In this document: positions 44,849 through 52,905 of the stretch, piece after piece | How the letters are laid out: every line of letters starts with the position of its first letter | Numbering within the stretch: the first letter of the stretch is position 1 | Origin: Faecalibacterium sp. I3-3-89 | GTDB taxonomy: Bacteria; Bacillota; Clostridia; Oscillospirales; Ruminococcaceae | NCBI RefSeq assembly: GCF_023347275.1 | Contig: NZ_CP094468.1 | Location: forward strand, 2,666,001 to 2,730,000 | DNA: 64,000 nucleotides | Reading direction: 5' to 3' | Position numbers and translations under genes: made by a program | The notes under the pieces: generated by a model | Told to the model about the DNA's origin: nothing | The model's input: only the letters and a program-made list of their open reading frames with translations | The model's database searches: none

Positions 44849-46486
44849 TCACGCCTTTTCTTTTGCTTCCAGTTCATCCAGAGGGATATACCCCAGCCCA
44901 TCGTACTTGATATGGATGTGCTGCACCCGCTTTCCGCTGGACTTATCCGGGGCATCTACATAGATGGCCGACACCAGTTCACGGAGAGCATAAGGGGTGA
45001 GTTCTTCAATATGAACGTATTTGTGCGCTTTCTGGACGAACTTCTCAATATTCTCGATCTGCTGTTCCTGTACTTCGATTTCCTGCTGGATAGAAAGGGC
45101 TTCCTCTTCCAGATGCTTCTGTTCGGCATCGTAGCTCTGGCTCATCATGTCAAAGCGTTCATCGCTCAGCTTTCCGCTGGCGTTATCCTCGTAGATTTTC
45201 ATGAACAGCCGTTTGAGGTCTGCAATCCGCTTCTCATTCCGGGCAAGCTGCTTCTTCAGGACGGTCAGCTTTTCGGTGCTTTCCACCCGAAGCTGCTCCT
45301 CCATGACCTTGCGGAAGTAGTCTTCATGACGGAGAATGTAGTCCGTCACCCGCTGAACATGACTCAGTACACGTCCTTCCAGAACCTTTACTCGGATGAA
45401 GTGTCCCTTGCACTTGCTCCCGTTCTTCTTGTGCAGAGAGCAATCAAAGAAGTCTTGACTGAAGTCCCTGTTGTTGGACGAACCATATTGCATCTTGGAA
45501 CCGCAGTCAGCGCAGTAGACCATACCGGAGAAAATGCTGCTCTTGCCTGTCCGGGTCATGCGGTGACGCTGGTTACGAATCTCCTGAACCTTTTCAAACA
45601 CATCATCGTCAATAATGCGCTCATGTGTATCCGGGAAGATAGCCTGATTTTCCACAGGATTCAAATGTCTCTTTTTATCCCAGATAGAGTTAGTATAGGT
45701 CTTGAAGTTGACTGTGCAGCCAGTGTACTCCCGGCGTTCCAGAATCAAACTTACTGCTCTTTTATCCCAGCGGTAAGGGTCTTCCGGGGCAGGTGCGTTT
45801 GTACTCCGGCCATGGCTCAGCTTGTAGGCGGTGGGAGTCAGAACATTGTCCACCCACAGTTGGTTTGCAATTTGGGTCGGGCCACGTCCCTCCATGCACA
45901 TGGAGAAGATGCGCTTCACAATCGCAGCCGCTTCCGGGTCAACAAGCCAATGCTTCGGGTTCTCCGGGTCTTTTACATAGCCGTACGGAACATTGACCGT
46001 CAGCGGCACTCCACGCTCTCCCTTGGCCTTCTGGACAGCCCGAATCTTGCGGCTGGTATCGCGGGCGTAAAACTCGTTGAACCAGTTCTTAATACCCGCA
46101 AAATCGTTGTTTACGCTGTTCGGGTCAATGGTGTCGTAATTGTCGTTAATGGCAATGTAGCGAACGCTATACTGGGGAAAGGTAAAGTTTGTGTACAGAC
46201 CCGTCAAGGCAGAGTTGCGCCCCAGTCGGGACAGGTCTTTCGTGATAACGATTCCTACACGCCCTGCTTCGATCTCGACCAGCATACTCTGAAAGCCGGG
46301 GCGGTCATAGTTCGTGCCGGAGTAGCCATCATCCACAAAGAACACTGGGTTCGGGAAGTGGTTCTTTTTGGCGTATTCCAGAAGGATAGCCTTCTGGTTC
46401 TCAATGGACAGGCTTTCGCCGAGCCGTGCGTCCTCTTGCGACAGTCGGCAGTAAAGTGCGGTGATCTTATTCGTTGCTCCAGACAT
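44849..46486 (-). CDS. Large serine recombinase of the nested element
   Basis: 545 residues: resolvase domain with catalytic Ser16 (ITALYCRLS) and KDLSRLGRN, a recombinase domain (GVPLTVNVPYGYVKDPENP), a zinc ribbon (YCADCGSKM...C...KC) and a coiled-coil C-terminal region. This is the TndX/TnpX group, which excises and integrates elements through a circular intermediate. ATG 46486 has AGGAGG upstream; a longer in-frame start exists but has no RBS. Differs clearly from the outer element's recombinase. Confidence 0.95.
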   Translation of the reverse strand: MSGATNKITALYCRLSQEDARLGESLSIENQKAILLEYAKKNHFPNPVFFVDDGYSGTNYDRPGFQSMLVEIEAGRVGIVITKDLSRLGRNSALTGLYTNFTFPQYSVRYIAINDNYDTIDPNSVNNDFAGIKNWFNEFYARDTSRKIRAVQKAKGERGVPLTVNVPYGYVKDPENPKHWLVDPEAAAIVKRIFSMCMEGRGPTQIANQLWVDNVLTPTAYKLSHGRSTNAPAPEDPYRWDKRAVSLILERREYTGCTVNFKTYTNSIWDKKRHLNPVENQAIFPDTHERIIDDDVFEKVQEIRNQRHRMTRTGKSSIFSGMVYCADCGSKMQYGSSNNRDFSQDFFDCSLHKKNGSKCKGHFIRVKVLEGRVLSHVQRVTDYILRHEDYFRKVMEEQLRVESTEKLTVLKKQLARNEKRIADLKRLFMKIYEDNASGKLSDERFDMMSQSYDAEQKHLEEEALSIQQEIEVQEQQIENIEKFVQKAHKYVHIEELTPYALRELVSAIYVDAPDKSSGKRVQHIHIKYDGLGYIPLDELEAKEKA

Positions 46487-46569
46487 TGTTGTGTCCTCCT
46501 TACTCTGTGGAGCAACTGTCAGTACAGGATTGGTTAACGGGTCAAGTATAGCAGAATTAGGCGCAGTTG

Positions 46570-47034
46570 TCATTCGTCTGCACCCTCATCTTCAAATTTT
46601 TGCTGGGCGTTCTTGGCAACAATGCGCTCCAGCTTCTTCAAAAAGGATTCCTTGCCCTCATAGCTGCCGGTCACGGTGTAGGTGGTGTGACCGACTTTCT
46701 CCGTGGTGGTCAGTTCTGGAATCCAGAAAGCGGACAGATTCTTGACATGGAGGTTGCCGTTCTCATCTACATAGGAGCCGTGCTTCTTCTGCTCTTCGGT
46801 CAAGGGCTGCCGCTTGAAATAGATTTCATTTTCGGAGATGCTCACGGTTTCGCTGGCCTGCTCCTTCGGGGTATCGTCATACAGCTGGGCGAAAAATGCC
46901 AGTGCATCTTCGGGTGAGTCTTCCTCCATGAGCTGCTCGAAAATCTGCTGTTCCTCTGCCGAGAGGTTATTCCATGCGGCTTCCAACTCCTGCTCGTTGG
47001 CTGCGTTGACAAAGGCTTCGATCTCTTTTTTCAT
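46570..47034 (-). CDS. Element-encoded acidic protein with TnpW-like C-terminus
   Basis: 154 residues, acidic and helical in the first ~75 (FVNAANEQELEAAWNNL, EEQQIFEQLMEED). The C-terminal segment KVGHTTYTVTGSYEGKESFL resembles the small transposon protein TnpW found beside Tn4451-type recombinases. Function unknown, perhaps modulating excision. RBS AAAGGAGG. It lies 83 bases upstream of the recombinase start, in the same direction. Confidence 0.72.
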   Translation of the reverse strand: MKKEIEAFVNAANEQELEAAWNNLSAEEQQIFEQLMEEDSPEDALAFFAQLYDDTPKEQASETVSISENEIYFKRQPLTEEQKKHGSYVDENGNLHVKNLSAFWIPELTTTEKVGHTTYTVTGSYEGKESFLKKLERIVAKNAQQKFEDEGADE

Positions 47035-47210
47035 GGTGCATCCTCCTTTGGCTGCGAAAAGCGTTTTTTCAAAAAGTATGGGTTTTCGTGAGAGCAAGAA
47101 TCGTCCCGTGGCCACAAATTTTCAATTCTTGAAAATTTCCTGCCCCTTTGGGACAGCTTCTTGTTGGGGCGTGCCTGCCCCAAACCCTGCCAGATAAAAG
47201 CAAAGGGGCA

Positions 47211-47627
47211 TTATCTGCCCCGATGCTTTTCCTTTCGCTTCTGCTGTTTCAGTTCAAATTGACGCTGCTTTTCTGCTTCGCGTTGTTTACGGCTAAGTGC
47301 TTTTCGCACCAGCTTGTTTTCTTCTCGCTGCATTTGCAACGCCTGCTGTGATTTTGTGCCGATTCCTGTGGCAGCTGTTTCCTTTCGGATTTGCCGTTGC
47401 AATCGCTTTGGATTCACAGACTCTTTCTTTACAACTGTCTCAACAGATGGACTGAAGCGCAGCCGACTGTAATTCTTGAGCAGATACTCCAAGACTTCAT
47501 AGTCCTTTGGTTCTGCGCCAAACACGACTTTACACACTGAAAGCTTTCTTCTCTCAATACGCTCAAACACTCCAATCCAGAATGGAGCCTCAAAAAACAC
47601 AGTCAGCTTTGTAGAATCAATGTCCAT
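47211..47627 (-). CDS. yjdF: YjdF-family protein (DUF2992)
   Basis: 138 residues. KLTVFFEAPFWIGVFER and VCKVVFGAEPKDYEVLEYLL are the YjdF hallmark, followed by a Lys/Arg-rich helical tail (KRLQRQIRKETAATGIGTKS). YjdF is linked to tolerance of azaaromatic compounds and is typically preceded by the yjdF-motif riboswitch, which seems present here. RBS AGGAGGG. Confidence 0.9.
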   Translation of the reverse strand: MDIDSTKLTVFFEAPFWIGVFERIERRKLSVCKVVFGAEPKDYEVLEYLLKNYSRLRFSPSVETVVKKESVNPKRLQRQIRKETAATGIGTKSQQALQMQREENKLVRKALSRKQREAEKQRQFELKQQKRKEKHRGR

Positions 47628-47631
47628 AACG

Positions 47632-47750
47632 AAACCCTCCTGAAATAAATCCTTACAGGAATGGACAACCCGGAGGGGAAGGTTACTTACCTACACCGTG
47701 CGGTGCAGACGGCTGGGCTACCTACCAGCTCTAGCATCTCTCAGGAAGAA
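47632..47750 (-). promoter_or_regulatory. Probable yjdF-motif (azaaromatic) riboswitch
   Basis: The minus-strand leader contains GAGCTGGTAGGTAGCCCAGC, GCACCGCACGGTGTAGGTAA and, near the start codon, TCCTGTAAGGATTTATTTCA before AGGAGGG, so several short stems end at the RBS. Position immediately before yjdF and translation-level layout match the yjdF motif. The assignment rests on gene context and recall, not a covariance search. Confidence 0.65.
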
Positions 47751-47890
47751 ATGCGTTGCGTTTTTATCCTGCTTTTATTATATAAAGCACATCCCTGTGC
47801 ATTATATCTACCTTAATTGGTTTTCCAAGTGAAGTATACCACACTCGTGGTCAAATGACCACCCATATATACGAGAATTTGACCGTTTTA

Positions 47891-47931
47891 CTGCGTACGT
47901 GCGTACCAACCTTCCGTACGCATGTACGCAG
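47891..47931. repeat. GTACG inverted repeat
   Basis: CTGCGTACGTGCGTAC (47891-47906) and GTACGCATGTACGCAG (47916-47931) are inverted copies with one mismatch in 16 and a 9-nt spacer. The same GTACG(C/T)ATGTACGCAGC block occurs at 54893-54909 in the outer element. Confidence 0.75.
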
Positions 47932-47967
47932 CGATTCGCCCGAAACGAACCCCATACCACCGTTCCC

Positions 47968-48045
47968 CCTCGGAGAGCCCACTACACTTTGCAGACAGCA
48001 GGGCTGAAAGTGTCATAGTGGGTTATTACACTTCCGCAGAAGTGC
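47968..48045 (+). other. oriT copy 1 (MobV type) in the nested element
   Basis: An ACACTTT...AAAGTGT inverted repeat is followed by TAGTGGG/TTA (expected nick between 48022 and 48023) and a CACTTC-CGCA-GAAGTG hairpin. The stretch is near-identical to 55688-55766: 31 bases from ATAGTGGG to GAAGTGC are the same in both copies. Confidence 0.75.
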
Positions 48046-48168
48046 CTTTTCCTCGCCGCAAACAGCCGGGGTGCGCCTTTGTGAGAGCCTTTTGTGTGGC
48101 GAATCCACATCGCCCACAGGCGATGTGAGCAGGGATTCCAAGGGGGCGCAGCACCCCTTGGCACACGG

Positions 48169-48194
48169 ACTTTGGTACAAAGTCTAGTGTGTTA
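48169..48194 (+). other. Second oriT-like nick region (pMV158-like)
   Basis: ACTTTGGTACAAAGT (inverted repeat), then C and TAGTGTG/TTA (nick expected between 48191 and 48192). As I recall it, pMV158 has the same order: ACTTT/AAAGT arms and TAGTGTG/TTA. Confidence 0.5.
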
Positions 48195-48228
48195 CACCTT
48201 GATAGAGGTGTACAGAATCCTGATATGC

Positions 48229-48271
48229 AAAAAGCCCCATGCCAACACCTTGATGGTGCGGACATGGGACT
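48229..48271 (-). terminator. Terminator facing bceAB transcription
   Basis: On the minus strand a 17-bp imperfect stem (AGTCCCATGTCCGCACC with GGTGTTGGCATGGGGCT) is followed by TTTTT. It would stop transcripts entering from bceA and the bceB fragment. Confidence 0.75.
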
Positions 48272-48366
48272 TGATGCTTCCTCGGCCTAGCCGGATACTC
48301 GTAACCAATCCTGACTGGCAGTTGCCGTGTCATTTCTCGAAAACTGTTTTACGGATACCCCGCACT

Positions 48367-48524
48367 GCGTCACTCTCCATTTTCTGCAAAAAGAGCATCA
48401 CATCTTGAGTGGAGATGGAAAGAATCATGTAAAAGGCAACAATAGAAATCACCAGGGAGCTGAAAAACAGACCGTTTTCCTTTCGGCTGCGGCGGCTGTT
48501 CCGAAGAATGAGATTAGAGAACAT
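48367..48524 (-). pseudogene. BceB-like permease, N-terminal fragment
   Basis: About 53 codons (MFSNLILRNSRRSRKENG..., one membrane helix) followed by a short element-derived tail and a stop at 48330. The sequence continues at 44777 (see the C-terminal part). Its ATG overlaps the end of bceA by 11 bases. Confidence 0.9.
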
Positions 48525-49281
48525 TTGCGCTGCCCCCTCCCAGTTGCGCCATCACCTTCAGGATGCGCCCGTAGAACTCCTGCTGGCTTTCGTCTCCACG
48601 CCGAAGCTCATGAAAGATCACGCCATCCTGGATGAACAGGATGCGCTTACAGAAGCTGGCGGCATTGGAATCATGGGTTACCATCAGGATCGTAGCTTGT
48701 TCGTCACGATTCAGGCCGGACAGCTTCTCCATAAGACTTCTTGCGTTCTTAGAATCCAGCGCACCCGTCGGTTCATCGGCAAGGATCATTTGGGGATGTA
48801 AGATCAGAGCCCTTGCTGCCGCAACACGCTGACGCTGGCCGCCGGACATCTTGGACGGAAACTTATCCAGAACATCAGTGATTTCCAGATAGTCAGCCAA
48901 CTGCTTCAGCCGCTGGCTGCTTTCTGCTTCGGATACCCCATGCAAGGAAGTCGGGAGCAGGATGTTTTCCCTGCCAGTCAGGTTGTCCAGCAATTCAAAG
49001 TTCTGGAATAGATAACCAACTTTTTTGCCACGGTACTCTGCAAGAGCCTTTCCCCTGAGGGATTGCAGAGTATCGCCCTCCACCTGAATGCTTCCACCGG
49101 TGGGCTGAATCACAGTTGCAATACAGTTGAGAAGCGTGGATTTACCGGAACCACTGCTTCCCATAATGCCGAGAAACTCTCCCGGCATCACCTGGAGGGT
49201 GATCCCATTCAGTGCATTTGTTTGACTTGGCACATTGCCATAGATTTTTGTTAAATTTTCAATATTCAAAATGGGTTTCAT
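48514..49281 (-). CDS. BceA-like ABC transporter ATPase
   Basis: 255 residues: Walker A GSSGSGKST, Q-loop FQNFELL, ABC signature SGGQRQRVAAARAL, Walker B ILADEPTGALD and H-loop VTHD. It belongs to the MacB/BceA group that powers peptide-antibiotic resistance transporters. RBS GGAGGTATT. The promoter carries a BceR-like palindrome. Its permease partner is disrupted, so function is doubtful unless the nested element excises. Confidence 0.95.
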   Translation of the reverse strand: MKPILNIENLTKIYGNVPSQTNALNGITLQVMPGEFLGIMGSSGSGKSTLLNCIATVIQPTGGSIQVEGDTLQSLRGKALAEYRGKKVGYLFQNFELLDNLTGRENILLPTSLHGVSEAESSQRLKQLADYLEITDVLDKFPSKMSGGQRQRVAAARALILHPQMILADEPTGALDSKNARSLMEKLSGLNRDEQATILMVTHDSNAASFCKRILFIQDGVIFHELRRGDESQQEFYGRILKVMAQLGGGSANVL

Positions 49282-49309
49282 GTGAATACCTCCTATCATT
49301 TGTAATAAA

Positions 49310-49355
49310 ATGATAGCATGGGAACACAGCAAATACCACTTACAGTTGTTGTAAG
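49310..49355 (-). promoter_or_regulatory. bceA promoter with BceR-like operator
   Basis: CTTACA-N5-TGTAAG palindrome (49339-49355) abuts a weak -35 (TGGTAT, 49333-49338, minus) with -10 TATCAT (49310-49315), spacer 17. A weak -35 next to an activator site is the arrangement of BceR-dependent promoters. Confidence 0.6.
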
Positions 49356-49358
49356 GAT

Positions 49359-50546
49359 TCAGGATATAAGTGGCGGCTCAAGGGGGACGAGCATATATTT
49401 TTTAAGAGCATCAGGCGACAATGATAAAATATACCGGATCGCCTCATTGGCAAACCAGTTCGTTTTAATTGTATCCCAATCAGCAAGCCGAATGATTTCT
49501 GCTGTGCCGTTCTCAAAATCAACTGATATTTCGCCCCATTCGCCGTCGCAGTCTGCCTGGTATTCGTAGATTGCGGCGGTGATTTTCTTTTTGCGCTTGG
49601 TTTTGGATTTCTGTTTCAGCCGGACTGCATGGATAGCACCCTCGGCAACCAAAAACTCCGTCAGCTTGTCCACTGCTTTCCGGTAGGCTCGCTCTGCACC
49701 GCTGGCTGTGCTGCCCTCAAACATAACCGCCAGTTCTTCAAAGGTGGGGCGGTTCTTCCATGAGCCGACACGCCCACAGGTCATACAAATCGCCAGCCGC
49801 TTTTCAAGCAAGGTTTGCTCCCGGTAATTCAGTTTCTCAAATGCCCGCTGCACCTTTTCAGCCTGTATGCCGTTCCAGAGGATGTCGGTATAGTTCCATG
49901 TATCATCAAGGGCAACATCTTCACCTGTTTCCTCGCCATCCTCGTCCGTTACATAGAATGGCTGCTGATTGCGGATGCCACGGACTACTTTCAGGTATCC
50001 TTCCGCAAGGGCAAGGTCGCAGTTGTATTTCTTTGCAAATTCACTGACCGCATCCTTGGTGTTATGGTACAGCCACGCCATTGACCGCACCATTTTGTAA
50101 TTGGTCAGAGAGGATACCGACCATTTTTCTTCGCCCATGCGGAAACGGAGCATAGCATCCCGAATGAACGGAAAAATGTATGTTGCATACTCCGCACCTT
50201 TGGCAGGAGCATAGTCCATCAGCTTTTGGAGCATTTGCTCCCGGCAGGACAGTTTTATATCCAGAAAACGGTCTGTGTCGTATCGATTGCCGCCATCCAC
50301 ACCGAGAAAGGTTTTGATGCGCTTGTTAAGTTGCAGCTCGTAGTGGTGGAGAAAGAATGAGAAATATTTCAAGTCTTTTTCCCGTAGGGCAGACAGGATA
50401 TATTCGTTCGGATTGTCTACTGTAGGCGGTTCCGGTTCCAGCTGGAAGATGCGCTCTGCAACATAGGGTGGGATGCCATCATCGGATGGATTGACAGCGT
50501 GTTTCGGTATGTATCCGGTCATATTCCATGAAAAATCATTCAGCAT
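49359..50546 (-). CDS. Element protein with sigma-factor-like C-terminal HTH
   Basis: 395 residues, not matched to a named family. The C-terminal half includes FEKLNYREQTLLEKRLAICM and TFEELAVMFEGSTASGAERA, which resembles the sigma-70 region 4 helix-turn-helix, followed by a very basic stretch (LKQKSKTKRKKK). The N-terminal half is helical. It may be a regulator of element genes. RBS GAAGGAGGTG. It lies between the cargo operon and the other leftward accessory genes. Confidence 0.65.
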   Translation of the reverse strand: MLNDFSWNMTGYIPKHAVNPSDDGIPPYVAERIFQLEPEPPTVDNPNEYILSALREKDLKYFSFFLHHYELQLNKRIKTFLGVDGGNRYDTDRFLDIKLSCREQMLQKLMDYAPAKGAEYATYIFPFIRDAMLRFRMGEEKWSVSSLTNYKMVRSMAWLYHNTKDAVSEFAKKYNCDLALAEGYLKVVRGIRNQQPFYVTDEDGEETGEDVALDDTWNYTDILWNGIQAEKVQRAFEKLNYREQTLLEKRLAICMTCGRVGSWKNRPTFEELAVMFEGSTASGAERAYRKAVDKLTEFLVAEGAIHAVRLKQKSKTKRKKKITAAIYEYQADCDGEWGEISVDFENGTAEIIRLADWDTIKTNWFANEAIRYILSLSPDALKKYMLVPLEPPLIS

Positions 50547-50610
50547 AGCGCACCTCCTTCCAGTTTAGTAATACTCATAAATATCCCGTGATCAACTAAT
50601 GGGTTATTTA

Positions 50611-51555
50611 TTACTTTATTTTCTTTAACATACGGTGATAAATAGGTGCATTTGGTGCAGGAGTTGTGATTGGGAGCAGAAGTCCCTCTTTGATAAATTG
50701 TTCCACACGCAAAGCAATCCACCCATCACCGATCCCTAATTGATTCTTTCCAAGAACCTGTCCAACAAGCACGCTTTCCCTAAACTCGTCGTCCAGTGTA
50801 TCCAATTCTCGAAGAATAAATGTATCATACAGAGTTTCTGATACGCTGACCAGTTTGCCGTTTATAACAGCACGAAGAGGAGAATTTTCCTGTTGGAGTT
50901 CTCTCCAGCGGTTAGCCAAACTACGAAGGTAATTTGTTGGCAACTTCTTCCCAAGAGATGCCATCCGTCCCAAGTGATAAGGTTCAACTTCTCCCCAACC
51001 GTTATACTGGACAATGCATCCATCTGGTCTTGTTTCCCACATTGGAAGCTCCACAATGGTAATATCCAATTTTTCAAAGCCGATTGGTCGTAGTTGTTCC
51101 AGAAGCCAATACAATCCGCACACATCATCTGGGTCTCGTCCGACCCAAACACGAATCGGCTCTCCGTTTTGTGCTTTTTCCAGTAGTGTAGCATAGTTCT
51201 TTCGGGATGTATTGAGAAGTTTAGTTACGATTTCAGATGCCATATCGGGCAGTATGCTTAGTAGCAAAGATAATGCCGACTCACGCTCCAAACAAATTCC
51301 TGCTTCGGAGATGTTGCCCACAGACAATGCCAGCGGAAGATTAACTATGTCCTTACGATTTCCTTCCAACGGTATAGCATTCTCCCAACCAGAACGCTCC
51401 CGTTCTTCTGCTTGATGCTGGAACTTTTCTATTTCTTCTTTTGAAACTGTCCCATCAGAGATAATTACACTGGTTGCTCCGCCTAAAAAACCCTTATGTC
51501 CAATCGCAACCGCCATAGTCCCTGCGGCACTGTCGCTAAATACTACTTCTAACAT
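50611..51555 (-). CDS. DUF1835/DUF3658-domain protein
   Basis: 314 residues. The N-terminus MLEVVFSDSAAGTMAVAIG matches the DUF1835 strand/loop, with RVWVGRDPDDVCGLYWLLEQ in the middle and a C-terminal winged-helix-like DUF3658 part (TLDDEFRESVLVGQVLGKNQ). Such proteins occur near stress or mobile genes; function unknown. ATG 51555 is supported by AGAGGTG; an upstream GTG is possible. Confidence 0.75.
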   Translation of the reverse strand: MLEVVFSDSAAGTMAVAIGHKGFLGGATSVIISDGTVSKEEIEKFQHQAEERERSGWENAIPLEGNRKDIVNLPLALSVGNISEAGICLERESALSLLLSILPDMASEIVTKLLNTSRKNYATLLEKAQNGEPIRVWVGRDPDDVCGLYWLLEQLRPIGFEKLDITIVELPMWETRPDGCIVQYNGWGEVEPYHLGRMASLGKKLPTNYLRSLANRWRELQQENSPLRAVINGKLVSVSETLYDTFILRELDTLDDEFRESVLVGQVLGKNQLGIGDGWIALRVEQFIKEGLLLPITTPAPNAPIYHRMLKKIK

Positions 51556-51580
51556 AACGTTGCTCACCTCTTAGCTAAAT

Positions 51581-52684
51581 TCAAATTCTTTTTATTGCTT
51601 CTTTCTTCAACGCAGCCTGTCCCATTTCTTTTTCATAATCACCCTTGGCGTAAGCGACATTGCTCAGCGCCCGAAGCATCTTATCTTTCGCCAGTTTTTT
51701 CATAACCTCTGCAAGATCAGCGTCCAGAGCGCCACGCTTCACATAGCGGTTTATGGTATTCAGTCGCTTCTCATAAATCTGTTTCAGCGGATGATCGTCC
51801 GCAAGTTCCCGCTGTTCTCTGCCTTTCAGGTTACCGATCTGCCGGCAGGTGCGGTGCAGCTTGTCCCCCGGAGCGTAGCCGCCGCAGTATTTGGTGTGCC
51901 TTGCATTGGTGGTCAGAAACCATTTGCCGCAGATTTTGCATTTTTTCGGTGCATGGCCAACACACAGGCCCTCAAAGAGATCAGACCGGAACATCCCCAC
52001 AAAGGATACATAGTGCATCCGCTTGACCAGCTTCGCAACTTTTTCGCCGGGACGGATGACGGATACATACTGAACGGAATTGTTCAGGGTAGACATCCAG
52101 GCATTGCCCTCCGTGATGGAAAACTCCGGCGGGAAATAATTGCCGAACATTCTGGCAAAGCCCTCTGCGGTACGGTCAGCTTCGTTGCCGTCTGATTTTT
52201 CTGCAAAATCAAGCATGGTCGTTTGGTATTCCCCAAGGGAGTATGCCAGATGCCCGAAAACTGCGGTATAGCGTTGGAGCATCATCGCATCGGCAAAGTT
52301 CTGGATTTCTTCAAATTGCAAAGAATTGGTTGCGGCTTTTATGGCAAACTCCACATATTTCAGCGCATTGTCCACAGTAAAGACTTTTTCAATCCGTTCT
52401 CTGTGCTTTGAGATATTCATATAGGAGAACGGCGGTGTTTGACTGAGAATATCAAGCATCGTCAGAGCAGCTTCCGTTGCAATAGGACAGAGTGCAGAAG
52501 CATCCTGTCCGGCGTTTAATATTCCAAGCAGCAGATTGATTTTCTCGCATTGCTCGTTCATCTTTGCGATGGTATCCGCAGGGACATTCAGCGCATCACA
52601 GGCAAGAGCGCCGACAGGAAGTGTTTTTCCCTCATATATGACCGTATCCTGCCAAAAATCCAATGTCATCAGTTCTTGGTTCAT
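51581..52684 (-). CDS. DUF6076-like protein with C-terminal zinc finger
   Basis: 367 residues. Mostly helical, with a Cys4-like finger near residue 255 (CKICGKWF...HTKYCGG...C) and a basic helical tail (RYVKRGALDADLAEVMKKLA). It resembles the DUF6076 group found on integrative elements; probably DNA- or RNA-binding. No clear RBS other than GGAGGGG upstream of 52684. Leftward, probably co-transcribed with the DUF1835 gene. Confidence 0.7.
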   Translation of the reverse strand: MNQELMTLDFWQDTVIYEGKTLPVGALACDALNVPADTIAKMNEQCEKINLLLGILNAGQDASALCPIATEAALTMLDILSQTPPFSYMNISKHRERIEKVFTVDNALKYVEFAIKAATNSLQFEEIQNFADAMMLQRYTAVFGHLAYSLGEYQTTMLDFAEKSDGNEADRTAEGFARMFGNYFPPEFSITEGNAWMSTLNNSVQYVSVIRPGEKVAKLVKRMHYVSFVGMFRSDLFEGLCVGHAPKKCKICGKWFLTTNARHTKYCGGYAPGDKLHRTCRQIGNLKGREQRELADDHPLKQIYEKRLNTINRYVKRGALDADLAEVMKKLAKDKMLRALSNVAYAKGDYEKEMGQAALKKEAIKRI

Positions 52685-52766
52685 GCTTGCCCCTCCTGTC
52701 CTGTTTTTTCATTTTCTTAATTCTATCATGCTAATGTAAAGAAATCTACATCTATCCATAAGTTGT

Positions 52767-52905
52767 CCTGTTTTTTGAAACGGGGTTGTCCTCCGATTAG
52801 CCTGTTTTTTGAAAAATCCGGCATAACAATAGTAGACGGAGCGAAGCACCTGCCAATCACGGCGGGTGTTTCGTGCTTTCTGAATACTATGAACGGAGGT
52901 TTTCT
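52767..52905 (+). promoter_or_regulatory. Leader of the primase operon: direct repeats and hairpin
   Basis: CCTGTTTTTTGAAA occurs twice (52767-52780 and 52801-52814, 34 bp apart). A GU-containing hairpin (GAAGCACCTGCC with GGCGGGTGTTTC) lies near 52844-52875. Candidate operator and leader structure for the rightward replication genes. Confidence 0.4.

Larger units (their letters stand above)
44778..48363. mobile_element. Nested 3.6 kb serine-recombinase element inserted in bceB
   Basis: ACT is shared at both junctions (44778-44780; 48364-48366). Subterminal imperfect inverted repeats lie symmetrically 5-6 bases inside: 44787-44806 and 48340-48358, about 15 of 20 identical, core TAAAACAGT. 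Contents: a serine recombinase, a TnpW-like protein, yjdF with a riboswitch, GTACG palindromes, two oriT-like sites and a terminator. No relaxase, replication or secretion genes. Confidence 0.85.
47628..48366. other. Gene-free control region of the nested element
   Basis: Apart from the riboswitch this 0.74 kb holds no credible gene. It carries the GTACG inverted repeat, two oriT-like sites, hairpins CACATCGCC/GGCGATGTG (48106-48127) and CCAAGGGG/CCCCTTGG (48138-48161), a terminator and the right end of the element. Confidence 0.7.

Noticed and set aside
44912-46537. 541-codon + strand frame antisense to the nested recombinase
   Set aside because: The minus strand carries an unmistakable serine recombinase with RBS; the antisense frame has none of these.
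46487-46573. N-terminal extension of the nested recombinase to the ATG at 46573
   Set aside because: The start at 46486 has a perfect AGGAGG, and the family begins a few residues before the YCRLS motif.
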